This document shows positions 9,219 through 17,860 of a stretch of 64,000 bases of DNA, piece after piece. Each line of letters starts with the position of its first letter. Position 1 is the first letter of the stretch. The position numbers and the translations under genes are program-made. The notes under the pieces are model-generated. The model was given only the letters and a program-made list of their open reading frames with translations. It was not told the origin of the DNA and did no database searches. Source of the stretch: Streptomyces griseoincarnatus (GTDB lineage: Bacteria; Actinomycetota; Actinomycetes; Streptomycetales; Streptomycetaceae); assembly GCA_014649575.1 (NCBI GenBank), contig BMTH01000001.1:310001-374000 (forward strand), written 5' to 3'.

Positions 9219-9395
9219 GGCCGGGAACCTAGGCGCCTTATTTTCCACTGTCAATGAAAGAGGCCGTCTTTCTTTCGAAGGCCATACAGAGCGCCCTTTC
9301 ACCTTGTAAATGCAAGAGTCGACCCCCTCTTGACACGTGATCGAAGGTCACGTTTGGGTGTGCGGTGCAACCCCTGACGCTGATCGTGAGGCACC
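9219..9395. promoter_or_regulatory. ROK / alpha-galactosidase divergent operator region
   Basis: This AT-richer gap holds GAAAGA-GGCCG-TCTTTC (perfect 6-bp arms, 9256-9272), CTTG-TAAATG-CAAG (9303-9316), and a TTGACA hexamer at 9330-9335 as a possible -35 for the galactosidase gene. I see no convincing -10 at standard spacing. The repeats are candidate operators for the adjacent ROK protein. Confidence 0.45.
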
Positions 9396-11546
9396 ATGCC
9401 GCTCATCACCCGCTCCCCGGACACCGGGGTCTGGCTGCTGACCACCCCGCGCACGTCGTACGCGCTGCGGATCGACGGGACCGGCGCGCCCTGTCATGTG
9501 GCGTGGGGTCCTCGCCTCACGCCGGAGGAGGCGGACACGCTCGCGGCGCCCTTCGCGGAGCCGTCGAACAGCTTCGAGGGGCGGCCGCCCGTGGGCGAGG
9601 AGCTGCCCGTCGACGGCGGCACCCGCTACGGGCCGCCCTCGCTCCAGGTGCGGCACGCGGACGGATCCCGCGCCTTCGAGTGGAAGCCGGCCGGCCACCG
9701 GGTGGACGACTCGGTGCCGGGCCGCGAGGAGCTGGTCCTGGAGTTCCGGGACCGGGTGGTCCCGCTGGCGGTCGCACTGCACTACCGGGTCCGCGCCGAC
9801 ACGGACGTGATCGAGCGCTGGACCGTGCTGCGCAACGACGGCGACGAGCGCGTGGACCTGCTGCGCGCCGACTCCGCCGCGTGGACGCTGCCGCCGCTGG
9901 CCGACTACCGGCTGAGCCATGTCACCGGCCAGTGGTCGGCGGAGACGCGGCTGCGCCGGGAGCGGCTGGCGCACGGGGAGACCGTGCTGACCAGCCGGCG
10001 CGGCATCACCAGCCACCACGCCAACCCGTGGACCATGCTCGACGACGGCACTGCCGACGAGGACCGCGGCCGGGTGTGGAGCACGGCCCTGGCGTGGAGC
10101 GGCAGCTGGCGGATCACCGTGCAGCGCACGCCGGACGATCGGGCGGGGCTGACCGGCGGCGTGGGGCACGAGGGGACGTTCGTGCCGCTCGCACCGGGTG
10201 AGGAGTTCACCACGCCGGTGGCGGCCGGGCTGTTCACCGACGGCGGTTTCGGCGCGGCGAGCCGGGCGTGGCACGCGTACGTCCGGACGCATGTGCTGCG
10301 GCACGCCGACGAGACGGCGCCGGTGCTCTACAACTCCTGGGAGGCCACCGGCTTCGACGTGGACGAGGCGAGCCAGCTCGCGCTCGCCGAGCGGGCGGCC
10401 CGGCTCGGGGTGGAGCTGTATGTCGTGGACGACGGCTGGTTCGGCGCGCGCCGCAGCGACCGGGCGGGCCTCGGCGACTGGGCGCCGGCACCTGACCGCT
10501 TCCCGCACGGTCTGCGGCCGCTGTCCGACGCCGTGCACCGGCTCGGCATGCGGTTCGGCCTCTGGGTGGAGCCCGAGATGGTCAACCCGGACAGCGACCT
10601 GTACCGGGCGCACCCCGACTGGGTGCTGCATCTGCCGGGCCGTCCGCGCACCGAGCTGCGCAACCAGCTCGTGCTGAACTTCGCCCGGCAGGACGTCGCC
10701 GACTGGGCCTTCGGCCGGCTCACCCGGCTGGTCGCCGAGCACCGCGTGGACTTCCTCAAGTGGGACATGAACCGTGTCTTCGGCGAGTCCGGCTGGGCGG
10801 GCCCGGAGGGCGGCAACGACCGGCTGTGGACGCGCTACGTGCACCAGCTGTACGGCGTGCTGGACCGGCTGCGTCAGGCGCACCCGGAGCTGCGGATCGA
10901 GACGTGCAGCGGGGGCGGCGGCCGGGTCGACCTGGGCATCCTCGCCCGCACCGACCAGGCGTGGACGTCCGACAACACCGACGCCGTGGACCGGCTGGGC
11001 ATCCAGCGGGGCTTCAGCCAGGTGTATCCGGCGCGGGTGATGTCGGCGTGGGTGACGGACGTGCCCAACCAGCTCACCCGGCTGTCCGTGCCGCTGCGGT
11101 TCCGGTTCCACGCGGCGATGGCCGGGCTGCTGGGTCTCGGCGGCGACCTCACCCGCTGGAACGAGGAGGAACTGGCCGAGGCCGCGGCACTGGTGGCGCG
11201 GTACAAGGAGATCCGGCACCTGGTGCAGCACGGCGACCAGTACCGGATCGGCGACCCGTACGGCGACGGCGCGTCGGCCGTGCAGTACGTGGCCGCGGAC
11301 GGGGGTGAGGCGGTGGTGCTGGTCTTCCGCGCCAGCCCGCGGCACGGGTCCCCGCGGGTGCCGCTCCGGCTGCGCGGTCTGCCGTCGGGCGTCCGCTTCC
11401 GGGACACGGGGACGGGAACGGTGCACCACGCGACGGTGCTGACGGAGTACGGACTTGACGTCGGACTGCCGAGCGGCGACTGGGCGAGCGCCGTGATCCA
11501 CCTGGAGCGGGTGCCGGACGGCGCCGGGGACCGGGCGGAGCGCTGA
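9396..11546 (+). CDS. Alpha-galactosidase, GH36
   Basis: This 716-residue retaining alpha-galactosidase has the usual bacterial GH36 length and removes terminal alpha-galactose from melibiose, raffinose or galactomannan side chains. ATG 9396 follows GTGAGG. An N-terminal beta-supersandwich (about 1-310) precedes the TIM barrel. The nucleophile is D457 in FLKWDMNR and the acid/base is D526 in TSDNTDA. The substrate-binding CSGGGGR motif lies between them. There is no signal peptide, so it acts inside the cell on imported oligosaccharide. Its divergence from a ROK regulator suggests substrate induction. It ends 13 bases from a converging gene. Confidence 0.95.
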   Translation: MPLITRSPDTGVWLLTTPRTSYALRIDGTGAPCHVAWGPRLTPEEADTLAAPFAEPSNSFEGRPPVGEELPVDGGTRYGPPSLQVRHADGSRAFEWKPAGHRVDDSVPGREELVLEFRDRVVPLAVALHYRVRADTDVIERWTVLRNDGDERVDLLRADSAAWTLPPLADYRLSHVTGQWSAETRLRRERLAHGETVLTSRRGITSHHANPWTMLDDGTADEDRGRVWSTALAWSGSWRITVQRTPDDRAGLTGGVGHEGTFVPLAPGEEFTTPVAAGLFTDGGFGAASRAWHAYVRTHVLRHADETAPVLYNSWEATGFDVDEASQLALAERAARLGVELYVVDDGWFGARRSDRAGLGDWAPAPDRFPHGLRPLSDAVHRLGMRFGLWVEPEMVNPDSDLYRAHPDWVLHLPGRPRTELRNQLVLNFARQDVADWAFGRLTRLVAEHRVDFLKWDMNRVFGESGWAGPEGGNDRLWTRYVHQLYGVLDRLRQAHPELRIETCSGGGGRVDLGILARTDQAWTSDNTDAVDRLGIQRGFSQVYPARVMSAWVTDVPNQLTRLSVPLRFRFHAAMAGLLGLGGDLTRWNEEELAEAAALVARYKEIRHLVQHGDQYRIGDPYGDGASAVQYVAADGGEAVVLVFRASPRHGSPRVPLRLRGLPSGVRFRDTGTGTVHHATVLTEYGLDVGLPSGDWASAVIHLERVPDGAGDRAER

Positions 11547-11559
11547 GAAGGGGAGGCGG

Positions 11560-12003
11560 TCAGGCGGAGAGGGCGATACGCGCGGTGATGCTCTTGCCCT
11601 CCGCCTCCTGACGGACGTCAAGGGCATCGGCGACGGCCATGACGATCTCGAGACCGTGCTGCCCCACCCGGCCCGGGTCGGCGTCCCGGGGCCGCGGCGC
11701 CTCCGGGTTGCCGTCGTGGACGACCACCTCCACGGCGTCGCCGAAGACCCGCAGGTCCAGCCCGACGGGGCCCGGCGCGTACTTGCGGGCGTTGGTCACC
11801 AGTTCGCTGACCACGAGCTGGGTGATCTCCACCACCCGATCCTGCACCGGCAGGCCGTTCTCCGTCCGCGCCCGCTCGAGGAACTCGGCCGCCAGGTGGC
11901 GTGCCTGCGCTATCCACGCGCCCTCGGCGTCCAGGGCGTAGGAAGCCCTCAGCCGAGGCACGCCAGGCACTGTCTCCCCCTCGTCGACAGAAACTGATTC
12001 CAT
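11560..12003 (-). CDS. RsbW-like ATP-binding protein (HATPase_c_2)
   Basis: This 147-residue single-domain GHKL ATPase belongs to the anti-sigma-factor kinase family common in Streptomyces. The N box ELVTNARKYAP is near residue 72, and the G1/G2-like segments HDGNPEAPRPRD and GRVGQHGLEIV follow. Such proteins phosphorylate STAS anti-anti-sigma partners or bind sigma factors, but many lack an assigned partner. I chose ATG 12003, which has AAAGGCGG upstream. ATG 12045 would add 14 residues and has GGGGGAG only two bases away. No sigma or STAS gene is adjacent. Confidence 0.8.
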   Translation of the reverse strand: MESVSVDEGETVPGVPRLRASYALDAEGAWIAQARHLAAEFLERARTENGLPVQDRVVEITQLVVSELVTNARKYAPGPVGLDLRVFGDAVEVVVHDGNPEAPRPRDADPGRVGQHGLEIVMAVADALDVRQEAEGKSITARIALSA

Positions 12004-12090
12004 CCGGTCCGCCTTTACTCGATCACACCGCGCGACTACCCGCATCGCTCCCCCGCACGCCCAAGAAGTGTGACAGGTCCGTCGGACAGG

Positions 12091-14190
12091 TCAGCCTGCC
12101 AGGTGCCGCTCGAGCCAGTCACCTGCGGTGCGGCGGAACAGACGACGGTTGTCGGCGCGGCGGAAGTCGTGACCTTCGTCACGCAGCAGGAGCAGCTCCG
12201 CCTCCAGGCCGCGTTCCCGCGCGGCCCTGACGAACTGCTCGGACTCACCGGGCGGCACGTTGGTGTCGTGCTCGCCGTGCACGGCGAGGACCGGGGCACG
12301 CAGGGCGTCGACCCGGCTCATCGGCGACAGGGCGCGCAGCAGGTCGCGGTCGCGTTCCGGATGGCCGTACTTGTGCGCGGCGGACTGCGCGATCCAGGGC
12401 TCGGTCCCGGCGAAGAAGGTGGTCAGGTCCGACATGCCGCACACGGCCACGCCGGTGCGGAACAGGTCGGGGTGCCACACCAGGGACGCCATGGTGAGGT
12501 AGCCGCCGTAGGAGCGGCCCATGACGGCCATCCGGCGGGGGTCGGCGAGGCCCTGCACCATGACGTGCGCCGCGCAGTCCGCGACGTCGTCGATGGCCGA
12601 GAAGCGTCCGGCGCCCAGGTCGGCGTCGGTGAAGCTGCGGCCGTGGCCGGAGGAGCCGCGCACGTCGGGGGCGAACACGTCCAGGCCGCGGCCGAGCAGC
12701 TCCAGGTAGAGCGGTTCGAGGACGGGGCGTTCCTGTTCCTCCGGCCCGCCGTGCAGATGCAGGACGCAGGGTGCGGGTTCGCCGGGTGAACGGCCGGGCG
12801 CGCGGTAGTACCAGCCGCCGAGCTGGAGGCCGTCCCGGGCGACGGGCCGCACGGGCGTGGGGCGCACCGGGGTGAGGCCGGGCGGGAAGGCGTCCTCGTC
12901 GCGGGAGGACCAGGGGGTGCGCAGGGGCGCGCCGTGCGGCAGCCACCAGACGCCGGGGTGACGTCCCGACCCGGACAGCGCGACGACGGGCGCGTCGGGG
13001 CCGGCGGTGGGCGCGATCCGGGTGACGACCTCGTGCGGCAGGTCGACGCGGCGCGCGTCACCGGCCGAGGGCGGGGTGACCGAGCGGGGCGCGGCGCCGT
13101 ACGGCGGGGCGGCCTTCAGCGCGCGCAGTTCCAGTTCGCTGACCCCGAGCCGGTTCCACGACAGCACGGCGCGGCGGCCGTCGCGGCCGAGGGCGAGGAG
13201 TTCGAGGCCGCAGTCGTCGCGTTCGGCGACCACCCGGGTGCTGTGGAGCCCGCCGCGCGTGTCGAGGTGGGCGGCGAGCAGGGCCGCGTACTCGCGTCCG
13301 GCGTCGCTGCGCAGCCAGAGCGTGCCCGCCGACGGGGCGAAGCCGCCCACCCAGGGGTCTCCGTCGGCGACCGGGAAGGCGCAGGTCACGGCCGAGTCCA
13401 CGGTGCGGACGACCAGGGCCTCGCGGCGTCCGCGGGGGCCCCGGTAGACGAGGGCGAGGCGGCCGTCGCGGCTGAGGTCGCACACGCGCTGGTTGGCGGC
13501 GCCGCGTTCGCTGAACAGCAGGACGGGCGCGGCGGTGCCCTCCGGGTCGACGAGGTAGGCGGACAGGGTCCGCTCCTCCAGCTCACGACCGGACCCGGGC
13601 AGCACGCCGCCGTCGGCGGAACCCAGCCGCCCGCCGGCCGGGTCGAGCAGGACGGCCCGGCCTCCGCGGCCCGCCCACTGCGGCGCGTGCTCGGTACCGG
13701 GCGGTCCGGGCGCCTCCGCGTGGTACCGGTCGGCGTGGCCGGGCGGTGCGGACTCGGTGACGGTCACCGCGATCGCGGAGCCGTCGTGCTGCCAGCAGCC
13801 GAGCCGCGCGGACGTGCCCGACTCACCGCCGGCCAGCAGATGCCGGCCGCTGCCGTCGGGGCGTACGCACAGCACCCGGGTCAGCTCGCCGCCGCCGGGC
13901 GCCGTGGTGTAGGCGATCCACCGGCCGTCCGGCGACCAGGACACCTCAGTGACGGGGTGCGGGTCGCCGTCGAGCCGGCGCACCTCCGGGCCGTCGACAG
14001 GACCGGTCCACAGCTGCGGCACCCCGGCCCGGTCGCAGATGAAGGCGACGTGCCGGCCGCTGGGGTCGGCGGAGGGGTACCAGCAGCCGTGCACCGCCGG
14101 GGGCGGCAGGTCGTACGGCGCCGAGGTGTCGGCCAGGGGGGCGGACTCCGGGGCGTGGAGCGCGCTGCCGGGGTTGCGGGTCGCCGTCAT
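12091..14190 (-). CDS. S9-family serine peptidase (prolyl oligopeptidase / acylaminoacyl peptidase type)
   Basis: This 699-residue cytosolic peptidase has an N-terminal beta-propeller built from WD-like strands (for example ADPSGRHVAFICDRAG and VSWSPDGRWIAYTT) and a C-terminal alpha/beta hydrolase domain. The triad is Ser560 (GRSYGGYL), Asp642 (HGEHDTNVPP) and His674 (DEGHDF). The oxyanion region HLHGGPEEQ is present. S9 enzymes cut short peptides, because the propeller excludes folded proteins. The ATG overlaps the stop of the amidotransferase gene (ATGA), so it is the last gene of a coupled operon with a 26-residue peptide gene. A job in trimming a modified peptide is inference. Confidence 0.9.
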   Translation of the reverse strand: MTATRNPGSALHAPESAPLADTSAPYDLPPPAVHGCWYPSADPSGRHVAFICDRAGVPQLWTGPVDGPEVRRLDGDPHPVTEVSWSPDGRWIAYTTAPGGGELTRVLCVRPDGSGRHLLAGGESGTSARLGCWQHDGSAIAVTVTESAPPGHADRYHAEAPGPPGTEHAPQWAGRGGRAVLLDPAGGRLGSADGGVLPGSGRELEERTLSAYLVDPEGTAAPVLLFSERGAANQRVCDLSRDGRLALVYRGPRGRREALVVRTVDSAVTCAFPVADGDPWVGGFAPSAGTLWLRSDAGREYAALLAAHLDTRGGLHSTRVVAERDDCGLELLALGRDGRRAVLSWNRLGVSELELRALKAAPPYGAAPRSVTPPSAGDARRVDLPHEVVTRIAPTAGPDAPVVALSGSGRHPGVWWLPHGAPLRTPWSSRDEDAFPPGLTPVRPTPVRPVARDGLQLGGWYYRAPGRSPGEPAPCVLHLHGGPEEQERPVLEPLYLELLGRGLDVFAPDVRGSSGHGRSFTDADLGAGRFSAIDDVADCAAHVMVQGLADPRRMAVMGRSYGGYLTMASLVWHPDLFRTGVAVCGMSDLTTFFAGTEPWIAQSAAHKYGHPERDRDLLRALSPMSRVDALRAPVLAVHGEHDTNVPPGESEQFVRAARERGLEAELLLLRDEGHDFRRADNRRLFRRTAGDWLERHLAG

Positions 14191-15971
14191 CGGATCCCGT
14201 GGGTCTGGAGCCACGTCTCGAGCAGGGCGATCTGCCACAGGGCGTTGGCGCCGCGCCGGGTGCGGTGGGCGTCGGGCTCGGCGAGGAGCCGCTCCACGTA
14301 CTCGTCGCGGAACACGCCGCGCGCCCGGGCCTCGGGGGCGGTCATGGTGTCGCGGACCCGCTGGAGGACGGGCCCGGCCATGTGCCGGATCGCCGGGACC
14401 GGGAAATAGCCCTTGGGCCGGTCGACGACCTCCCGCGGCAGCACACGGCGGCCCGCGGCCTTCAGGACGCCCTTGCCGCCGTCGGCGAGCTTCAGCTCGG
14501 GCGGGCAGGCGGCGGCCAGTTCCACCAGCTCGTGGTCGAGGAACGGCACCCGGGCCTCCAGACCCCAGTCCATGGTCATGTTGTCGACCCGCTTGACCGG
14601 GTCGTCGACCATCATCACCAGGGTGTCCAGGCGGAGTTGGGCGTCCAGGGCGGTGTCGGCGCCGTCCTGCGCCATGTGCTCGCGGATGAACTCCGCCGAG
14701 GTGTCCCGGTCGGGCAGCATCTCCGGGCGCAGCACGTCCGCCATGTCGGCGTGGGAGCGGTCGGCGTAGGCGTCGACGTACGCCTCGGCGGCCCGCTCGC
14801 GGGGCGCGCCCGCCATGGCCGGGTACCAGTCGTAGCCGGCGAACACCTCGTCGGCGCCCTGCCCGCTCTGCACGACCTTGACCTCCTTGGCGACCTGCTC
14901 GGACAGCAGGTGGAAGGCGACCACGTCGTGGCTCATCATGGGTTCGCTCATGGCGCGGACGGCTCCGTCGAGGGCGCCGGCGACCCGGTCGGAGGGCACC
15001 ATCAGCTGGTGGTGGCGGGTGTCGAAGTGCCGGGCCACCAGGTCGGAGTAGTGGAACTCGTCGCCGTCCTCGTCGCCCTCGGACTCGAAGCCGACGCTGA
15101 AGGTCGCCAGGTCCCGCTGCCCCTCGTCGGCCAGCAGCGCGACGATCAGGCTGGAGTCCAGCCCTCCGGAGAGCAGCACGCCCACGGGCACGTCGGCGAC
15201 CATGCGGCGGCGCACGGCGGTGCGCAGGGCGTCCAGGACCGCGTCGGTCCAGTCGTCGGCGGTGAGGTCCGCGTAGGCGGGGCGCCGGGTGTGGAGGGGG
15301 TGCCAGTAGCGGCGGTCGTGCTGGGTGCCGTCGGGCTCGACGACGCGCACGGTGGCCGGGGGCAGCTTGCGGACGCCGTTGAGGACGGTGCGGGGCGCGA
15401 CGACCGTGGCGTGCCAGCTCAGGTACTGGTGCAGCGCGACCGGGTCGAGGGAGGTGTCGACGCCGCCGCCCGCGAGCAGGGCGGGCAGCGAGGAGGCGAA
15501 CCTCAGCCGCTCGGCGGTGGCCGAGAGGTAGAGAGGCTTGATGCCCAGCCGGTCGCGGCCGAGGACGACGCGGCCGGTGTCCTGCTCGACGATCACGAAG
15601 GCGAACATGCCGTGGAAGCGGTCGACGCAGTCGGCGCCCCACTGCTGGTACGCCTTCAGCACCACCTCGGTGTCGGAGTGCGAGAAGAAGCGGTGCCCGA
15701 GGGCGTGCAGTTCGTCGCGCAGCTCACGGTAGTTGTAGACGCAGCCGTTGAAGACCCCGGTGAGGCGGGCGCCCGGGTCGGTCATGGGCTGGGCGCCGCA
15801 CTCCGACAGGTCGATGATCTTCAGCCGCCGGTGTCCGAGGGCGACCGGGCCCTGGGACCACAGGCCGCGTCCGTCCGGGCCGCGCGGTGCGAGCCGGTCG
15901 GTCATGCGCTCCACCGCCGCGATGTCGGGCCGGCCGCCGTCGAGCCGTATCTCCCCGCTGAGGCCGCACAT
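14187..15971 (-). CDS. Asparagine-synthetase-like class II glutamine amidotransferase
   Basis: This 594-residue protein has an N-terminal Ntn glutaminase domain with catalytic Cys2 (MCGLSGE), and RGPDGRG and FNGCVYNYRELR pockets. It is fused to an ATP-pyrophosphatase synthetase domain with the PPi loop SGGLDS at residues 268-273. It should use ATP and glutamine ammonia to amidate a carboxylate. The closest family I recognise is the N-acetylglutaminylglutamine amidotransferase branch, but the usual partner (a GNAT/ATP-grasp dipeptide synthetase) is absent here. The ATG shares its A with the stop of a 26-codon ORF (TGATG), and its GGGAGGAA ribosome site lies inside that ORF. It overlaps the S9 peptidase by ATGA. 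The substrate may be the encoded peptide or a dipeptide; this is not settled. Confidence 0.88.
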   Translation of the reverse strand: MCGLSGEIRLDGGRPDIAAVERMTDRLAPRGPDGRGLWSQGPVALGHRRLKIIDLSECGAQPMTDPGARLTGVFNGCVYNYRELRDELHALGHRFFSHSDTEVVLKAYQQWGADCVDRFHGMFAFVIVEQDTGRVVLGRDRLGIKPLYLSATAERLRFASSLPALLAGGGVDTSLDPVALHQYLSWHATVVAPRTVLNGVRKLPPATVRVVEPDGTQHDRRYWHPLHTRRPAYADLTADDWTDAVLDALRTAVRRRMVADVPVGVLLSGGLDSSLIVALLADEGQRDLATFSVGFESEGDEDGDEFHYSDLVARHFDTRHHQLMVPSDRVAGALDGAVRAMSEPMMSHDVVAFHLLSEQVAKEVKVVQSGQGADEVFAGYDWYPAMAGAPRERAAEAYVDAYADRSHADMADVLRPEMLPDRDTSAEFIREHMAQDGADTALDAQLRLDTLVMMVDDPVKRVDNMTMDWGLEARVPFLDHELVELAAACPPELKLADGGKGVLKAAGRRVLPREVVDRPKGYFPVPAIRHMAGPVLQRVRDTMTAPEARARGVFRDEYVERLLAEPDAHRTRRGANALWQIALLETWLQTHGIR

Positions 15972-16051
15972 CAGCAGTTCCTCCCTTCCCTCGGTTCCCG
16001 GTCCCTCGGGGCGGTGTCCTGCTGGATGACGGCGTGGCTGTTCTCGGACAT
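15971..16051 (-). CDS. 26-residue peptide, coupled to the amidotransferase gene
   Basis: This small ORF reads MSENSHAVIQQDTAPRDREP followed by REGRNC, then TGA. It is very polar (three Glu and four Arg among 26 residues) and ends in cysteine. Its stop overlaps the amidotransferase start (TGATG). A GGAG lies about 14 bases before its ATG, farther than ideal, so initiation may be weak. No earlier in-frame start exists nearby. It lies 77 bases after the carboxylate-amine ligase gene. It could be a ribosomal precursor peptide for the surrounding ligase, amidotransferase and peptidase, or a leader ORF for coupling. I recognise no family. Confidence 0.45.
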   Translation of the reverse strand: MSENSHAVIQQDTAPRDREPREGRNC

Positions 16052-16128
16052 GGGGTGGTGATCACTCTCCTGGTTCGGGATCGGGTGGCGGGCCCGCCGC
16101 CGGACGCGGCGCGGGCCGGTGCGCCGGA

Positions 16129-17310
16129 TCAGCCCGGCGTGACCGGGTGGAGGCGGGAGCGGTCGCCCGCGTGCCGGGTGGCGGCCTGGGGGCGCGCGCG
16201 ACGGGTTCCGGCGCGGGCCTGGAGGCGGTCGCCACGCGTCTCGGTGACGAGCAGGTCGATGCCGGTCGGCAGGTCGGCCTCGCGGACCGTGCGGCGCAGC
16301 CGGTCGGCCGCGCTGCCGGCGGCGAGAGCCTCGTCGAGCAGGTCGCGCACGGTGACGAAGTCGCCGGACGCCTCCAGGGCCGGGCGCAGCCGGTGCAGCA
16401 TGCGGCGCAGCACCAGGTGGGCGGGGGCGGCGCGGCGGGTCCACGGGTCGACCAGCGGGCCTTCCAGGCCGGAGCGCGCGGCGCGCCAGCCGGCGGCGCG
16501 CAGCCATTCGTGGTGACCGTCGCAGCGCGGGTCTGCGCCGCGTTCCAAGCGGTGGCAGGCGTCGCGCACCAGAGCCCGGAAGAGGCCGGCGATCAGCACG
16601 ACCGTCTCGGCGCGCGGGCAGGCGTCGCCGATCCGCAGCTCCAGCGTCCGCTGGTGGGCGGAGGGACGTACGTCCTGGTAGAGCATGCCGGTGTCGCTGA
16701 TGACGCCGGAACCGATCAGTTCGGCGACGGCGGCGTCGTACGCGGCGGCGTCCCGGTAGCAGCCGGCCGGGCCGGCGGTGGGCCAGCGCTGCCAGAGCAT
16801 GGTGCGCCAGGAGGCGTAGCCGGTGTCGGAGCCCAGCCAGTACGGGGAGCTGGCGGACAGCGCGAGCAGCGGCGGCAGCCAGGGCGACACCAGGCACATG
16901 GCGCGGACCGCGGTGTCGCGGTCGGGCACGTCGGCGTGCACCTGGGCGCTGCAGATGAGCTGTTCGTCGGCGACCCGGCGGTACTCCTCCGCCATCCGCC
17001 GGAAGCGGGGGTCGGCGGTGACGTCGCGCGGGGTCACCCGGGCCAGCGGCACGGTGCCGGCGGCGACGACGGCCAGGCCCTCATGGGCGGCCGCGGCGGC
17101 CAGGCGGCGCCGGGTGCCGGACAGGTCGGCGTAGAGCCCGTCGAGGGTGTCGTGGACCTCGCTGTTGCTCTCCACCGCGGACTGCTGCAGCTCGCTGCTG
17201 AAACCGGTGGTGCCGAGTCTTTCCAACAGCCGTCCGGCCCGTGGCACGAGTCGCCCGCTCTCCGCGTCCAGGACGTGGAATTCTTCCTCTGCTCCGATAC
17301 GCACCGTCAC
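16129..17310 (-). CDS. YbdK-type carboxylate-amine ligase (glutamate-cysteine ligase 2 family)
   Basis: This 393-residue ATP-dependent ligase belongs to the GCS2 fold, which joins a gamma- or alpha-carboxylate to an amine. Family features visible are the opening TVRIGAEEEFHVLD with the Mg/ATP glutamates, SNSEVHDT, the CSAQVHADVPD strand, and TLELRIGDACP near residue 240. The C-terminal 50 residues are arginine-rich and look like a family-specific tail. It is the first gene of the four-gene minus-strand operon with the 26-residue peptide, the amidotransferase and the S9 peptidase; 154 bases without a gene precede it and should hold the promoter. The true substrate is unknown. Annotations as glutamate-cysteine ligase should not be taken literally. 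Confidence 0.88.
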   Translation of the reverse strand: MTVRIGAEEEFHVLDAESGRLVPRAGRLLERLGTTGFSSELQQSAVESNSEVHDTLDGLYADLSGTRRRLAAAAAHEGLAVVAAGTVPLARVTPRDVTADPRFRRMAEEYRRVADEQLICSAQVHADVPDRDTAVRAMCLVSPWLPPLLALSASSPYWLGSDTGYASWRTMLWQRWPTAGPAGCYRDAAAYDAAVAELIGSGVISDTGMLYQDVRPSAHQRTLELRIGDACPRAETVVLIAGLFRALVRDACHRLERGADPRCDGHHEWLRAAGWRAARSGLEGPLVDPWTRRAAPAHLVLRRMLHRLRPALEASGDFVTVRDLLDEALAAGSAADRLRRTVREADLPTGIDLLVTETRGDRLQARAGTRRARPQAATRHAGDRSRLHPVTPG

Positions 17311-17464
17311 CGCCGGTTTCCCCTTGCCCTAGTCCTGTGCCGGCCCCGCGACGGCTCAGGAGCCACCGGCGGCGCTTTCGGCACACCCCGGGTGCCCCGG
17401 ATGGCGCAAGAGCAATCGAACAGCCCTCGTCAACGGCGTACGGACCACCGAGTGCGGGGGGCGG

Positions 17465-17800
17465 TCAGCTCGTTCGGAGGCGGTGGCTGTCGCGCAGGTC
17501 GAAGACCTCGTCGAGGCCGGTGAGGTGGAGCAGCCGGCGCAGCGCCTCGGGCACGGCCACGAGGATCAGTCCGGCGCCCGCCGCGACGACGTGGTTGCGT
17601 ACGGCGATCAGCGCGGTGATGCCGCTGGAGTCGCAGAAGCCCAGCTCGCCCAGGTCCACCACGAGCATCAGCCCGGCGGAGACGACCGCGCCGACGGCGG
17701 CCCGGCGCAGTTGGTGGGCGTTGCTGTGGTCGAGGTCGCCGGCCACCTCGAGGAGGGCGCCGGCGGGCGTGCGGGACGAGACGATCGTCAGGGGTTTCAT
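17465..17800 (-). CDS. STAS-domain anti-anti-sigma factor
   Basis: This 111-residue single STAS domain resembles RsbV/SpoIIAA. The phosphorylatable serine region is DLGELGFCDSSGITAL near residues 49-64, with serines in the canonical position after the conserved Asp. It should be switched by phosphorylation by an RsbW-type kinase and dephosphorylation by a SpoIIE-type phosphatase. It lies 60 bases downstream of the RsbP-like phosphatase on the same strand, so it is probably that phosphatase's substrate. No kinase is encoded in this small group; one is encoded at 11560-12003, but linking the two is speculation. Confidence 0.9.
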   Translation of the reverse strand: MKPLTIVSSRTPAGALLEVAGDLDHSNAHQLRRAAVGAVVSAGLMLVVDLGELGFCDSSGITALIAVRNHVVAAGAGLILVAVPEALRRLLHLTGLDEVFDLRDSHRLRTS

Positions 17801-17860
17801 GGGGGTCGCTCTGTTCGTTCCGTGAAACTCGTGCTGAGAAGGGTGGTCGGGGGGCCGGTA

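Noticed and set aside
9330..9358. Complete sigma-70-type promoter for the alpha-galactosidase gene
   Set aside because: TTGACA is good but no acceptable -10 occurs at 16-19 bases, so only the -35 is noted.
15724..16065. 113-residue minus-strand ORF from GTG 16065
   Set aside because: It is out of frame with the 26-residue ORF, has GGAG too close to its start, and reads as an Arg/Pro-rich shadow of the amidotransferase gene.
12091..17310. Lasso-peptide cluster or complete N-acetylglutaminylglutamine pathway
   Set aside because: There is no RRE/leader peptidase of lasso type, the peptide lacks a lasso-like core, and the GNAT/ATP-grasp dipeptide synthetase is not present in the window.
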